DNA of 64,000 nt from Oscillospiraceae bacterium Marseille-Q3528 (lineage in GTDB: Bacteria; Bacillota; Clostridia; Lachnospirales; Lachnospiraceae): assembly GCA_018223385.1 (NCBI GenBank), contig JAGTTR010000013.1, positions 45,516 to 109,515 on the forward strand, written 5' to 3'. Every line of letters begins with the position of its first letter. Within the stretch, counting starts at the first letter, position 1. Both the position numbers and the translations under genes were made by a program. This document shows, piece after piece, positions 1 to 9,277 of the stretch. The notes under the pieces are model-generated. The model had not been told where the DNA came from. It did no database searches and was given only the letters and a program-made list of their open reading frames with translations.

Positions 1-280
1 GCTCTACCGGCAGTCCGTGGGTATCCCATCCGGCCTTTCTCGGTACCATATAGCCTTTCATGGTGCGGTATCTCGGGATCATATCCTTGATGACACGGGT
101 CAGCACATGGCCGATGTGCGGCTTGCCGTTGGCTGTCGGCGGGCCGTCATAAAACGTATACGTCTCTCCCTGTTTGCGCTGCTCGATACTCTTCTCGAAA
201 ATATGGTTCTCTCGCCAGAACTCTTCTGTCTTCTTTTCTCTTTCAACAAAATTCATATTTGTCGAAACCTTCTGATACAT
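1..280 (-). CDS. ileS: Isoleucyl-tRNA synthetase, N-terminal fragment (runs off the window)
   Basis: Charges tRNA-Ile in the cytoplasm. The visible reading frame, from an ATG at 278-280, gives the N-terminal region of a class I synthetase: a start like [20 protein letters not shown], then the segment [20 protein letters not shown]. That segment contains the class I HIGH signature (here HIGH in PHIGHVL). The rest of the gene lies left of base 1. An AAGGAGG ribosome site sits just upstream (about 287-295), and a T-box leader precedes it at 333-580, as expected for an aminoacyl-tRNA synthetase of a Firmicute. The family call is confident; only about 90 residues can be seen. Confidence 0.93.
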   Translation of the reverse strand, partial: MYQKVSTNMNFVEREKKTEEFWRENHIFEKSIEQRKQGETYTFYDGPPTANGKPHIGHVLTRVIKDMIPRYRTMKGYMVPRKAGWDTHGLPVE

Positions 281-332
281 TGTTCTTCCTCCTTGTCAGA
301 TTCTCCGTAGAACTTCATGTTTTACGAAATAA

Positions 333-580
333 AAAAACTTTCGCTCCTGTAATCAGGACGAAAGTTTCGCTACCACCTTATTACTGTATACATCCGATGC
401 ACGGCACCTTCGATATACGCTCCCTGTAACGGTGGAAAACCGTCAGATTCTACTTGCACCTGCCTGCGGCAGGCCGTTCGGTCTGAGACTCCAAAGGGAT
501 CTTCTCCTTCCTCTACCGAATGTCAGCTCTCACCTGCCCTGACTCTCTGGGATTCCTCAAGAAAAGATACTGTCTTTTTC
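333..580 (-). promoter_or_regulatory. T-box leader controlling ileS
   Basis: Read on the minus strand, a structured leader ends in AAGGTGGTAGCG (near 367-381, the T-box core), followed by a terminator hairpin with AAACTTTCGTCCT and AGGAGCGAAAGTTT arms and a T-run just before ileS. A candidate Ile specifier ATC lies at 498-500. The leader should sense uncharged tRNA-Ile and switch between terminator and antiterminator. The location and the T-box/terminator pair are seen. The specifier codon assignment is inference, and the left/right limits are approximate. Confidence 0.85.
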
Positions 581-600
581 ATAGTCTTTTACGAAAGCCA

Positions 601-850
601 TTATACGGAAAAAGCGCCGTATTGTCAAGGGTTTTCGGATGGCGCTCTCCTGTTCTGCTCCCACCAGTTCAGCCGCGCCATTCGCAAAATCGCACTGCCG
701 TGCTCCCCGCCGCTTCGCAGCTCATTTTTGCTCATATGATGGCGCTCACTCGATGCTTCTCGGCAGGCAGCTTTTCGTGCAAGCCCGAAAGCTGCCCACC
801 GGAATCATCGCTGAACTGGTGTTTCTTAAATTTCTGTTATATTCTGCCAG
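601..850. other. Intergenic stretch, no gene seen
   Basis: Between the 5' end of the ileS leader and the dacA promoter I see no convincing coding region, RNA or repeat. It is GC-rich with short open frames only. It may include the ileS promoter, but I could not pick one out. Confidence 0.5.
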
Positions 851-855
851 GAACC

Positions 856-884
856 TTGCAATCATTTTCCCAATCCCCTATAAT
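856..884 (+). promoter_or_regulatory. Sigma-A promoter of the D-Ala-D-Ala carboxypeptidase gene
   Basis: TTGCAA at 856-861 and TATAAT at 879-884 are separated by exactly 17 bases. The start codon at 922 follows an AAGGAG ribosome site. Confidence 0.8.
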
Positions 885-921
885 GAAAAGAAATATTGTT
901 TTACCCAATTAAGGAGTTATC

Positions 922-2538
922 ATGAAATTATCGCATAAATTACTGACAATTCTTTTAGCCGGAATTGTCGTTTTTTCGTCTGGGGGGATTTCTTCCTATG
1001 CCTCGCAGACGACGGGAAGCAACCAGTCGAAGACGCAGACCACCGGCGGCTCGGGCAGCAGTACAGCTACAGGAACAGCCGGGGAGGATGCCTCCGAGGA
1101 GGACGGGGAAAACGGCGCGGACATCGAGGCGGAGATTCCCGAGATCCCGGTGGAGTCCAACGAGATCGACGGCTGGCCCCAGGGGCCCCAGGTCAGCGCA
1201 GAGTCCGCCATTGTCATGGAGGCGCAGACCGGCACGATCCTCTATGCCAAGAACATTGACGCCGCCGAGTATCCAGCCAGCATCACCAAGATCATGACGG
1301 TGCTTCTGGCACTGGAGAACTGCTCTATGGACGAGACGGTGACGTTCTCGGAGAATGCGGTATTCAGCATTGAGCGGGGCAGCAGCCACATCGCCCGCAC
1401 CACGGACGAGGAGCTGACGATGGAGCAGTGCCTGTACGCCATCATGCTGGAATCTGCCAATGAATGTGCCAACGCAGTGGCGGAACACATCGCCGGTTCC
1501 ACGGAAGCCTTTGCGGACATGATGAACCAGAAAGCAGCCGATCTGGGCTGCACCAACACCCATTTCGTGAACCCCCACGGCCTCCACGATCCCGAGCATT
1601 ACACCTCGGCCCACGATATGGCGCTCATCACCCAGGCCGCACTGAAATACGACAAGTTCCGGGAGATCGCCGGAACTGTCCGCTACACGATCCCTCCCAC
1701 AAACAAGAACGAAAACGAGCTGATGATGAACAATCACCACTCGATGATCAGTACATACAAGACGTCCAAATATCTGGACAGCACAGTGTTTGCCGGAAAG
1801 ACCGGTTTTACCACAGACGCGCTGAACACGCTGGTGACCTGTGCGCACCGCAGCGAAATGGATGTGATCTGCGTTATCCTGCGCGGCCCCAGCGGCACCG
1901 CTTACCCGGACACGGCATCTCTTCTGGACTATGTTTCCAACCATTTCAGCCCGGCTGACCTTCCTGCTGCTTATGCTGATCTGCCGGATACGGTCACTTC
2001 CCAGATCAGCGCCCAGGCGGGCAGCTCCGTGGATACTGCCAACATCACACTGGCTGACGGCAGCAACACCTACACCGCCATTCCTGACGGCACCACACTG
2101 GCTGATCTGACCCCGCAGGTTTCTGTCCAGACCGGCGCGGACAGCGCTCCCACCGCAGAAATCGCCTGGTACTACGGGGCGAATCAGGACGTCTGCGTGG
2201 GCAGGCAGCAGCTTACCCTTCCCCTGATCCAGACCGCAGCTGCGTCTGATGCCGATTCCTCTCTGGACGTAAAACTAAACCAGGAAGAGCCCAGCAAGAA
2301 GTCCACCCCCTGGGGAACCATCAAGATCATCCTTATCGTGCTGGTGGTTCTGGTGATCCTTGGCATTCTCGTCACAGGCATCCTGCTCATCCACGCCAAA
2401 AAAGAACGGGAAAAACAGCGCCGCAGAAGAGCGCGGATGCGGGAGCGGAACCTGCGCAGGATCCGCCGGGAGATCGACACCATGGCAGACCTGGATGATG
2501 ACACATACACGGAAGAAGATCCTTTTTCCAATTTATAA
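922..2538 (+). CDS. Serine-type D-alanyl-D-alanine carboxypeptidase (peptidase S11)
   Basis: Trims the terminal D-Ala from peptidoglycan stem peptides on the outside of the membrane (DacA/PBP5-like). A signal peptide occupies about residues 1-28, followed by a Ser/Thr/Gly/Glu-rich linker. The three penicillin-binding motifs are all present and properly spaced: S120-I-T-K123, S178-A-N, and K293-T-G. After the catalytic domain comes a beta-rich region. A C-terminal membrane helix (about 465-490) precedes a very basic cytoplasmic tail full of Arg, which differs from the amphipathic anchor of PBP5. At 538 residues it is longer than the usual 380-450 because of the N-terminal linker and this tail. 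It is transcribed alone from its own promoter and ends at a bidirectional terminator. Confidence 0.92.
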   Translation: MKLSHKLLTILLAGIVVFSSGGISSYASQTTGSNQSKTQTTGGSGSSTATGTAGEDASEEDGENGADIEAEIPEIPVESNEIDGWPQGPQVSAESAIVMEAQTGTILYAKNIDAAEYPASITKIMTVLLALENCSMDETVTFSENAVFSIERGSSHIARTTDEELTMEQCLYAIMLESANECANAVAEHIAGSTEAFADMMNQKAADLGCTNTHFVNPHGLHDPEHYTSAHDMALITQAALKYDKFREIAGTVRYTIPPTNKNENELMMNNHHSMISTYKTSKYLDSTVFAGKTGFTTDALNTLVTCAHRSEMDVICVILRGPSGTAYPDTASLLDYVSNHFSPADLPAAYADLPDTVTSQISAQAGSSVDTANITLADGSNTYTAIPDGTTLADLTPQVSVQTGADSAPTAEIAWYYGANQDVCVGRQQLTLPLIQTAAASDADSSLDVKLNQEEPSKKSTPWGTIKIILIVLVVLVILGILVTGILLIHAKKEREKQRRRRARMRERNLRRIRREIDTMADLDDDTYTEEDPFSNL

Positions 2539-2600
2539 TCTGGCTCCGGTTGGCTGCCTGTGCCAAGTCACATTCAAAACACGATCCTATCGCACAAGAA

Positions 2601-2643
2601 AAAGCTTTGCAGGCCCTTTTACTCCTGCAAAGCTTTCTTTTTG
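2601..2643. terminator. Bidirectional intrinsic terminator
   Basis: A perfect 13-bp stem (AAAGCTTTGCAGG at 2601-2613, CCTGCAAAGCTTT at 2624-2636) has T-rich flanks on both strands. It serves the carboxypeptidase gene from the left and the exonuclease gene from the right, whose last codons lie inside the hairpin. Confidence 0.85.
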
Positions 2644-3566
2644 CGTTTTTCTTTGATATGCTCTTTTCGTTCCCGGATGCCTTCCGCTTCCTCGGGGCTT
2701 ACCAGCTTCAGCGTCTTCACGGCAAACACCTTGCCGTTCTCCGCCTTTTTCAGACGGATTTTTCCTTTCAGATACCCGTGCTCCTCACAGCAGGACACAC
2801 TGTAATACAGTCTGCTGCCGCCGGAAAACCACCGCAGCTTCTTTTTCGCCGGATTCCCACACAGATAACAGCGGGTGCTCAACACCTCCCGGTCCTTCAT
2901 GGCCCGCTCTTTTGTCGCAAACTCCCGGGAAATATATTTGCTGTATGTGTCGAATACCACGTAAACCTCTTCCTTACGGTTCTTCGGCGTCCGATAATAG
3001 TCAATGGAATAATTTTTCAGAACGGCCCGGGGCAGTCCCTCCAGGATCAGCGCCGTGTAGTAGGCGTCGCTTTTTGCCCGGTGGAACGCCTCGTCCTTGT
3101 CAAATTTCAGATAGTCGATGGCGTATTCCAGACTTCTGCGGCTCTTACGGTCCTCGTAGGCAATGGAAAACAGCTTCTGCACGTCGTAATACACCAGCGG
3201 ATAGCCCAGATGTCCGTCGATATCGTAATATTTCATGTTCCGCTGCAGCTCGGTGAGATCCATCATGCCCCAGGTGCAGAACCGGTAATCGCTGCCGCAC
3301 CAGTCAAAAAAACGCCGGATCACATCCGGGAACGCGCCGCCGTGGGACAGCTGCTCCATATCCAGATGAATGAGCTCCTGGGTGATGCGGTGCATCTGCC
3401 GGTAAATCCGGGGCGCAATGATCTCGCTGAACTCGCTCACGATCTCAAAATCCGCATTTAATTTGATGGCGCCGATCTCCACGATCTCAAAGGGCACTGC
3501 CTTATTCTCCGTTCCCTTGCCGTTGGGACTTTGGTTCCATTCCAGATCCAGTACAATATAATCCAT
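2619..3566 (-). CDS. 3'-5' exonuclease of the DEDDh family (RNase T / Pol III epsilon fold)
   Basis: The N-terminus MDYIVLDLEWNQ carries the first metal ligands (D-x-E), followed by FEIVEIGAIKLN, the typical ExoI segment of DnaQ-fold exonucleases. Later segments (about residues 75-175, with HRAKSDAYYTALIL) hold the H-x4-D of the DEDDh type. The C-terminal third (about 190-315) is an extension with a C-x2-C pair (CYLCGNP) and a second Cys segment, possibly a small zinc-binding module, ending in a Lys-rich tail. Similar to KapD-like proteins of Firmicutes. The substrate cannot be read from the sequence; DNA or RNA 3' ends are both possible. Monocistronic, convergent with the carboxypeptidase gene. 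Confidence 0.8.
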   Translation of the reverse strand: MDYIVLDLEWNQSPNGKGTENKAVPFEIVEIGAIKLNADFEIVSEFSEIIAPRIYRQMHRITQELIHLDMEQLSHGGAFPDVIRRFFDWCGSDYRFCTWGMMDLTELQRNMKYYDIDGHLGYPLVYYDVQKLFSIAYEDRKSRRSLEYAIDYLKFDKDEAFHRAKSDAYYTALILEGLPRAVLKNYSIDYYRTPKNRKEEVYVVFDTYSKYISREFATKERAMKDREVLSTRCYLCGNPAKKKLRWFSGGSRLYYSVSCCEEHGYLKGKIRLKKAENGKVFAVKTLKLVSPEEAEGIRERKEHIKEKRKKKALQE

Positions 3567-3755
3567 CGATCACGCAGCCTCCCTTCTCTCATGCTTTCCG
3601 GCAGGATTCTTCCGGGTGATCTCTCCCGTTTCCTGATTATATTAACGTAACCCCACGCGCTTGTAAAGGATATTTTTCTGCATCGTGTCTTTTTATCGAC
3701 ACACTCTCTTTCCCTTTTATTTTCTTTGTTCTATCCTGTTTTATAGAGAAAACAC

Positions 3756-4132
3756 GTGGGGGAAAACGATGAAAAAATCATTTATCAGGATTACATCAAC
3801 TGCTATGACCGCTGGGTTCGCGCATCCTTTATCCCCGCAGCCTGGGACGCCGAAGGAAACCTGACCCACGTCATGCTCACCGACGAGGGCGCCCGGGTGG
3901 AAACCGCCGCCAACGGCAAAGAAGCTGTGGACGCATTCGCCCACAGCTCCCCGCAATATTACGATGTGATTTTGATGGACATGATGATGCCCGTACCATC
4001 CCGATTCTTGCCCTCACCGCCAATGCCTTTTCTGATGACATCAGCAAATGCCGGGCCGCCGGAATGAACGCACACCTTTCCAAACCGTTAAATATGAAAA
4101 CCGTGACGAAGGTCATTCGCCGGTTCACCTGA
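3756..4132 (+). pseudogene. Remnant of a response-regulator receiver domain from a hybrid histidine kinase
   Basis: Two pieces of a receiver domain survive in different frames. The first reads ARVETAANGKEAVDAF...YYDVILMDMMMP, with the phosphoacceptor Asp. After a deletion and frameshift near 3990 the second reads TIPILALTANAFSDDISK...GMNAHLSKP up to a stop at 4130-4132. The segment between them (normally MDGYEATRAIR-like) is missing. The end matches the C-terminal REC of the hybrid kinase at 14527-16857 in style (ALTANAF / AMTANAF; MNAHLSKP / MNAHISKP), so this is a fossil of a related sensor gene. It is not expected to be functional. Confidence 0.8.
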
Positions 4133-4137
4133 CATTT

Positions 4138-5535
4138 TTACATGGAAATCCATCCAAACGCATTTGCCACCGAGCTCACAAAGATGATGGCTGCAAAGAT
4201 CGGACAGAGATACTGGATCATGAAATAGAAGATCCGTTTCCGTTTAAACTTGCTCTCCCCGTGCAGCACTTCCTCCTCGATCCGCTTCATGCCGATGACA
4301 CGGGAGACCAGCAGACAGGTGGCAATGGCCGCGATGGGCATCATCACCGAGTTGGTGAGGAAATCAAAGAAATCCAGGAACTGCATGCCGATGATCGTCA
4401 CACCGGCCAGCGGCCCGTAACCCAGAGAGGAAAGGGTGCCCAGCGCCAGCATGATGAGCCCCACCACCAGCGTGGATTTCTTACGTCCCCATTTCAGCTC
4501 GTCCTGGAAGGTGGATACCGCACTCTCCGTCAGCGCGATGGAGCTGGTCAGTGCCGCACACAGCACCAGCACAAAAAACAGAATGCCGATGAGGGTTCCC
4601 ATGCCCATACTCTCGAACACCTTCGGGATCGTGATGAACATGAGGGACGGGCCCGCGTTCAGCGTATTCGGATCTCCGCCGGAAAAAGCAAATACCGCCG
4701 GAATGATCATCAGTCCGGCCATGATCGCAATGGCTGTATCAAAAATCTCCACACTCGTGGTTGATTCCTCAATCGAAATATCTTTTTTCATATAAGAACC
4801 AAAGGTCACCAGAATTCCCATGGCGATGGACAGGGAATAAAACATCTGTCCCATGGCAGACACCACCGTCATCCAGGAAAAATGCTCCAGATTCGGCACC
4901 AGGAAATACTTCACACCCGTCAGCGCCCCCGGTCTGGTAATGGAATAAACCGCAATAATAATGGACAGTACCACCAGGACGGGCATCATCACCTTAGATA
5001 CCCGCTCCACACCGTTTTGCACACCGGCGTAGATGACCAGTATCGTCAGCAGCGAAAACACCACAAAACAGAGCTCTGCCGATACGCCGTTGGAAATAAA
5101 AGAAGAAAAATAACCGTCCGCAGCCAGGGTGCTGCTCTGTCCTTTCACATATTCCATCAGATATTTGATGACCCAGCCGCCGATCACTGAATAATACGGT
5201 ACGATCAGCATGGGAATAATCGCATTGATCCAGCCGCCGAAGCACAGCCAGCCCGATTTTTTCCCAGGTTTCGCAAACGCCCCGAAGGCGCCCACCGGGC
5301 TTTTGCCTGTCATGCGGCCCAGCGCCGTCTCCGCTACGATCATCGAATATCCAAACGTCAGTGCCAGAACAATGTACACCAGCAGGAAAATGCCGCCGCC
5401 ATATTTCGCTGCCAGATAAGGGAATCTCCAGATATTTCCAAGTCCTACCGAAGCCCCTGCCGCAGACAGCACAAATCCCAGCTTGCCAGAAAACGTGCTT
5501 CTGTTCGTGTGAAGGTGTCCGTGATGTGTCTCCAT
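4138..5535 (-). CDS. Sodium-dependent transporter, neurotransmitter:sodium symporter (NSS) family
   Basis: Integral membrane symporter of the SNF/LeuT family that couples Na+ to uptake of an amino acid or related solute. The N-terminus after a His-rich start contains FVLSAAGASVGLGNIWRFPY, the unwound TM1 region holding Na+ and substrate contacts, followed by about eleven to twelve hydrophobic segments. A frame-open extension would add 24 residues, but the ATG at 5533-5535 sits right before the conserved N-terminus and is preferred. The Shine-Dalgarno in front of it is weak (GAGAG-rich). Substrate not determined. The gene ends 5 bp from the receiver-domain fossil. Confidence 0.9.
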   Translation of the reverse strand: METHHGHLHTNRSTFSGKLGFVLSAAGASVGLGNIWRFPYLAAKYGGGIFLLVYIVLALTFGYSMIVAETALGRMTGKSPVGAFGAFAKPGKKSGWLCFGGWINAIIPMLIVPYYSVIGGWVIKYLMEYVKGQSSTLAADGYFSSFISNGVSAELCFVVFSLLTILVIYAGVQNGVERVSKVMMPVLVVLSIIIAVYSITRPGALTGVKYFLVPNLEHFSWMTVVSAMGQMFYSLSIAMGILVTFGSYMKKDISIEESTTSVEIFDTAIAIMAGLMIIPAVFAFSGGDPNTLNAGPSLMFITIPKVFESMGMGTLIGILFFVLVLCAALTSSIALTESAVSTFQDELKWGRKKSTLVVGLIMLALGTLSSLGYGPLAGVTIIGMQFLDFFDFLTNSVMMPIAAIATCLLVSRVIGMKRIEEEVLHGESKFKRKRIFYFMIQYLCPIFAAIIFVSSVANAFGWISM

Positions 5536-5787
5536 AATTTCACTCTCTCTCAATACAAGATTTGGGTAATCATTCAGCCACACACCAGGCAGACAGATGC
5601 TGTGCACACACAGAAATCCAGCTGCATCGATGCATGGCTGAACAATTACCCTTTCTGACTACTAGAGTACCAAAAAACGCGAAAAATAGCAACAATTATC
5701 CTGTTTTTAAAAAGTATGGACTTCCCACAACCTTTAAAATACGGTACACTGATACTGTTTGTACGAATCGAAAGGGGTATACCATAA

Positions 5788-7341
5788 ATGAGTATTTTAA
5801 ATGTTGAACACCTGTCCCACGGCTTCGGCGACCGTGCGATTTTCCACGACGTGTCCTTCCGCCTGCTGAAAGGAGAGCACATCGGGCTCATCGGCGCCAA
5901 CGGCGAGGGCAAGTCCACCTTCATGAATATTGTCACCGGAAAACTGATGCCCGACGAGGGCAAGATCGAATGGGCGAAAAACGTCCGGGCCGGATACCTG
6001 GATCAGCACGCCGTGCTGCAGAAGGGCATGACCATCCGCGACGTGCTGAAATCCGCCTTTTCCTGGCTTTTTGAGATGGAAGAACGGATGAACACCCTGT
6101 TTGAACAGATGGGGGAGGCCACCCCCGAGGAAATGGAGGCCATGATGGAGGAGACCGGCACGATCCAGGATCTGCTGACCATGCACGACTTCTATATCAT
6201 TGATGCCAAAATCGAGGAAATCGGCCGGGCGCTGGGCCTTGCCGACATCGGTCTGGACAAGGATGTCACCGACTTAAGCGGCGGCCAGCGTACCAAGGTG
6301 CTGCTGGGCAAGCTCCTGCTGGAAAAGCCGGACATTCTGCTGCTGGACGAGCCCACCAACTACCTGGATGAGCAGCACATCGAGTGGCTGAAACGCTACC
6401 TGAACGAGTATGAGAATGCGTTTATCCTCATTTCCCACGACATCCCGTTCCTGAACAGCGTCATCAACCTGATCTATCATATGGAAAATCAGTCCCTCAC
6501 CCGCTATGTGGGCGACTACGACCATTTCCAGGAGGTTTACGCCGTGCAGAAAGCCCAGCTGGAGGCAGCTTACAAACGCCAGCAGCAGGAAATCAGCGAA
6601 TTGCAGGATTTCGTTGCCCGCAACAAGGCCCGGGTATCCACCCGAAACATGGCCATGTCCCGGCAGAAAAAGCTGGATAAGATGGAAAAAATCGAGCTGG
6701 CTGCTGAGCGTCCCAAGCCGGAATTCCACTTCCAGGAAGCCCGGGCCGCCGGAAAAATCCTCTTCGAGACAAAGGATCTGGTCATCGGCTATGACGAACC
6801 GCTGTCCCGCCCCTTAAATCTGTCCATGGAACGCGGCCAGAAGATTGCCCTTGTGGGCGCCAACGGCATCGGCAAAACCACCCTGTTAAAGAGCATCCTC
6901 GGTCTCATCCCGCCCCTGTCCGGCCAGGCGCAGCTGGGTGACTACCTGTACATCGGCTACTTCGAACAGGAAATGGCCCCGGGAAATACCACCACCTGCA
7001 TCGAAGAGCTGTGGAAGGAATTCCCCTCCTACACCCAGTACCAGATCCGCTCCGCCCTGGCAAAATGCGGTCTCACCACCAAGCACATCGAAAGCCAGGT
7101 ACGCGTCTTAAGCGGCGGCGAGCAGGCCAAGGTCCGGCTGTGCAAGCTCATCAACCGGGAAACCAACCTCCTGCTGCTGGACGAGCCCACCAATCACCTG
7201 GATGTGGACGCCAAAGACGAGCTGAAGCGGGCGCTGAAGGAATACAAGGGAAGTATCCTGCTCATCTGCCATGAACCTGAGTTCTATCAGGATGTGGTAT
7301 CTGAGGTGTGGCACTGCGAGGACTGGTCGCTGAAGATTTAA
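5788..7341 (+). CDS. ABC-F family ATPase (ribosome-associated type)
   Basis: A soluble protein with two ABC ATPase domains in one chain and no membrane segments, the ABC-F layout. First domain: Walker A GANGEGKS (about residue 37), signature LSGGQ, Walker B LLLDEPTNYLD. Second domain: Walker A GANGIGKT, signature LSGGEQ, Walker B LLLDEPTNHLD. The linker (about 245-310) is basic and helical, as in members that reach into the ribosomal E site. Family members act in translation (Uup/EttA/YbiT type) or in antibiotic protection. The backbone location and absence of a resistance context favour a housekeeping role. A ribosome site AAAGGGG precedes the start. Confidence 0.88.
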   Translation: MSILNVEHLSHGFGDRAIFHDVSFRLLKGEHIGLIGANGEGKSTFMNIVTGKLMPDEGKIEWAKNVRAGYLDQHAVLQKGMTIRDVLKSAFSWLFEMEERMNTLFEQMGEATPEEMEAMMEETGTIQDLLTMHDFYIIDAKIEEIGRALGLADIGLDKDVTDLSGGQRTKVLLGKLLLEKPDILLLDEPTNYLDEQHIEWLKRYLNEYENAFILISHDIPFLNSVINLIYHMENQSLTRYVGDYDHFQEVYAVQKAQLEAAYKRQQQEISELQDFVARNKARVSTRNMAMSRQKKLDKMEKIELAAERPKPEFHFQEARAAGKILFETKDLVIGYDEPLSRPLNLSMERGQKIALVGANGIGKTTLLKSILGLIPPLSGQAQLGDYLYIGYFEQEMAPGNTTTCIEELWKEFPSYTQYQIRSALAKCGLTTKHIESQVRVLSGGEQAKVRLCKLINRETNLLLLDEPTNHLDVDAKDELKRALKEYKGSILLICHEPEFYQDVVSEVWHCEDWSLKI

Positions 7342-7480
7342 AATTTACAAAGATATTTTCGGCAGATTTGGCACAACAATACGAATCTGCCGAGATTCTC
7401 ATTGCTTTTAAAGCGTATAGATTGCCAAATCAACTAAAATCATGTATGGTATCTGTAAAAATAAACGGGAGGGATTTTCT

Positions 7481-7999
7481 ATGAAGACACTGATCGTGAT
7501 CGATATGCAGAAAGATTTCATCGACGGCTCTCTAGGAACGAAAGAGGCACAGGCCATCGTCCCGAATGTTGCCGCCAAAATAAAAGAATATGAGAAAAAC
7601 GGAGATGAGATCATTTTCACCCGGGACACCCATGGGGAAGATTATCTGGATACCCCGGAAGGCCGGAAGCTGCCTGTGAAGCACTGCATCAGGGGCACCG
7701 ACGGCTGGCAGATCGCCGACGGCCTGATGGTAAGCGGCGCTGTCTGTATCGACAAGCCCACCTTCGGCTGGACGCATTGGAATGAACGCCATTTCGACGA
7801 AATTGAGCTGGTGGGACTGTGCACAGATATCTGTGTTGTCTCCAACGCCCTGATCCTGAAAGCACAGTTCCCGGAAGTACCCATCACTGTGGATGCAGCC
7901 TGCTGTGCCGGTGTCACCCCGGAAAGCCACCAGGCAGCCCTTACCACCATGAAAATGTGCCAGATTGATGTCATTCATGACCAAACAAACGCACGCTGA
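7481..7999 (+). CDS. Cysteine hydrolase, nicotinamidase/isochorismatase family
   Basis: About 172 residues. The N-terminus MKTLIVIDMQKDF supplies the catalytic Asp, and GLCTDICVVSNA supplies the nucleophilic Cys of the family. The start at 7481 is chosen because a GGGAGG site lies directly upstream; a longer open frame begins 39 bases earlier without one. It could hydrolyse nicotinamide or another amide; the sequence does not settle this. It is convergent with the aldo/keto reductase gene, about 50 bp away. Confidence 0.85.
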   Translation: MKTLIVIDMQKDFIDGSLGTKEAQAIVPNVAAKIKEYEKNGDEIIFTRDTHGEDYLDTPEGRKLPVKHCIRGTDGWQIADGLMVSGAVCIDKPTFGWTHWNERHFDEIELVGLCTDICVVSNALILKAQFPEVPITVDAACCAGVTPESHQAALTTMKMCQIDVIHDQTNAR

Positions 8000-8048
8000 T
8001 AGTGTTGTATTCTTCGGCCATTGCCAGTGCGTAGGCATTCGGTTGCGT

Positions 8049-9194
8049 TTAGCACCCAAACAGTTCTGCTGTCTTTTCCATCCGCTCTGCGATGGGCACA
8101 CCGAAGGGACACCGCTCTTCACAGGCATGACATCCGATGCACTCGGAGGCTTTGTGCTCCAGCAGTTCATAGTGGGATCTGACCCCCGCCGGGACTTCCG
8201 GCTGCATGGTGGCCAGATCGTAGAATTTGTTGATCATGGCGATATCCAGGTTTGCCACGCAGGGCTTACAGTGGCCGCAGTAGGTACACTCGCCCCGGTA
8301 GGAATGGAAGGGCGCGTTGGCCAGCACGGAAGCATAGTCCTTCTCTTCCGCAGAGGCGGTCTCGTATGCCAGCGCCGCATCTACCTGGGCTTTGGTGTCG
8401 TAGCCGCACTCGATGGAACAGACTGCGGGTCTGGTGAGGGCATAGTGGATGCACTGCACCGGAGACAGGCTGACGCCAAAAGGCGAACGTCTGGCATCAA
8501 AGAGGCGACCGCCGGCGAAGCCTTTCATGACGGTGATCCCAATGTCATTTTCCTCGCATAATTTGTACAGATACGCCCGCTCTTCATCAATGCCTTTGAA
8601 TTTTTCATCGAAGGTTTCTGCAAATAACGTCTCAATGTTATCACTGCCCGGCAGCATGTCGAAGGCCGGGTTGATGCTGAACAGGATCATTTCCACATAC
8701 CCGCACTGGGCCGCCTTGATGGCAACCTTGGGGTTGTGGGAGCTCATGCCGATATGACGGATGATGCCCTTTTCCTTTAATTCCATGACGTAGTCCATGT
8801 AATCGGAGTGTTGGATCTGCTCCCACTCTTCCTCCGAATCCACGTAGTGGATCATGCCAATGTCGATATAGTCGGTCTGCAGCCGTTTCAGCAGATCCTC
8901 GAAGGTAGGGCGCACGTAGCGCATGTCCCGCGTCCGGTAATACTGCTGATCCTTCCAGGTAGCGCCGATATGGCCCTGGATGTACCACTGTTCCCGGTTT
9001 TCCTTGATGCCCTCACCGATGATATTTCTGGATTTCGGATCTGGCATCCAGCAGTCCAGAATATTGATGCCTTTGGATGAAGCATAGCGGATCAGCTCGA
9101 CGCCCTCCGCTTCGGGATGGCGCTCCAGCCATTCCCCGCCAAAACCGATTTCACTGACCTGCAGGCCTGTTTTTCCCAATCTTCTCGTTTTCAT
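8049..9194 (-). CDS. Aldo/keto reductase with C-terminal ferredoxin-like Fe-S domain
   Basis: Cytoplasmic oxidoreductase. The first roughly 270 residues form the AKR barrel (MKTRRLGKTGLQVSEIGFGG, the TDYIDIGMIHYVD strand). The C-terminal domain holds Cys-rich segments, CTYCGHCKPC and CIGCHACEERCPFG, so at least one [4Fe-4S] cluster is expected. This fusion is common in anaerobic Clostridia, where electrons may pass between ferredoxin and NAD(P)H-dependent carbonyl reduction. The substrate is unknown. Transcribed alone. Confidence 0.9.
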   Translation of the reverse strand: MKTRRLGKTGLQVSEIGFGGEWLERHPEAEGVELIRYASSKGINILDCWMPDPKSRNIIGEGIKENREQWYIQGHIGATWKDQQYYRTRDMRYVRPTFEDLLKRLQTDYIDIGMIHYVDSEEEWEQIQHSDYMDYVMELKEKGIIRHIGMSSHNPKVAIKAAQCGYVEMILFSINPAFDMLPGSDNIETLFAETFDEKFKGIDEERAYLYKLCEENDIGITVMKGFAGGRLFDARRSPFGVSLSPVQCIHYALTRPAVCSIECGYDTKAQVDAALAYETASAEEKDYASVLANAPFHSYRGECTYCGHCKPCVANLDIAMINKFYDLATMQPEVPAGVRSHYELLEHKASECIGCHACEERCPFGVPIAERMEKTAELFGC

Positions 9195-9277
9195 AATTTC
9201 TCCCTTTTTCTGTCCATATACAGTCCCCTTACTGCATACGGCTTTCTTATATAAAAATACGCTAAACTTATTTGCAA

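Noticed and set aside
955..1944. Long minus-strand open frame (329 codons) opposite the carboxypeptidase gene
   Set aside because: It mirrors a GC-rich real gene with all catalytic motifs; its product is low-complexity and resembles no family.
2550..3461. Plus-strand open frame of 303 codons opposite the exonuclease gene
   Set aside because: The opposite strand encodes an obvious DEDDh exonuclease; this frame is its shadow.
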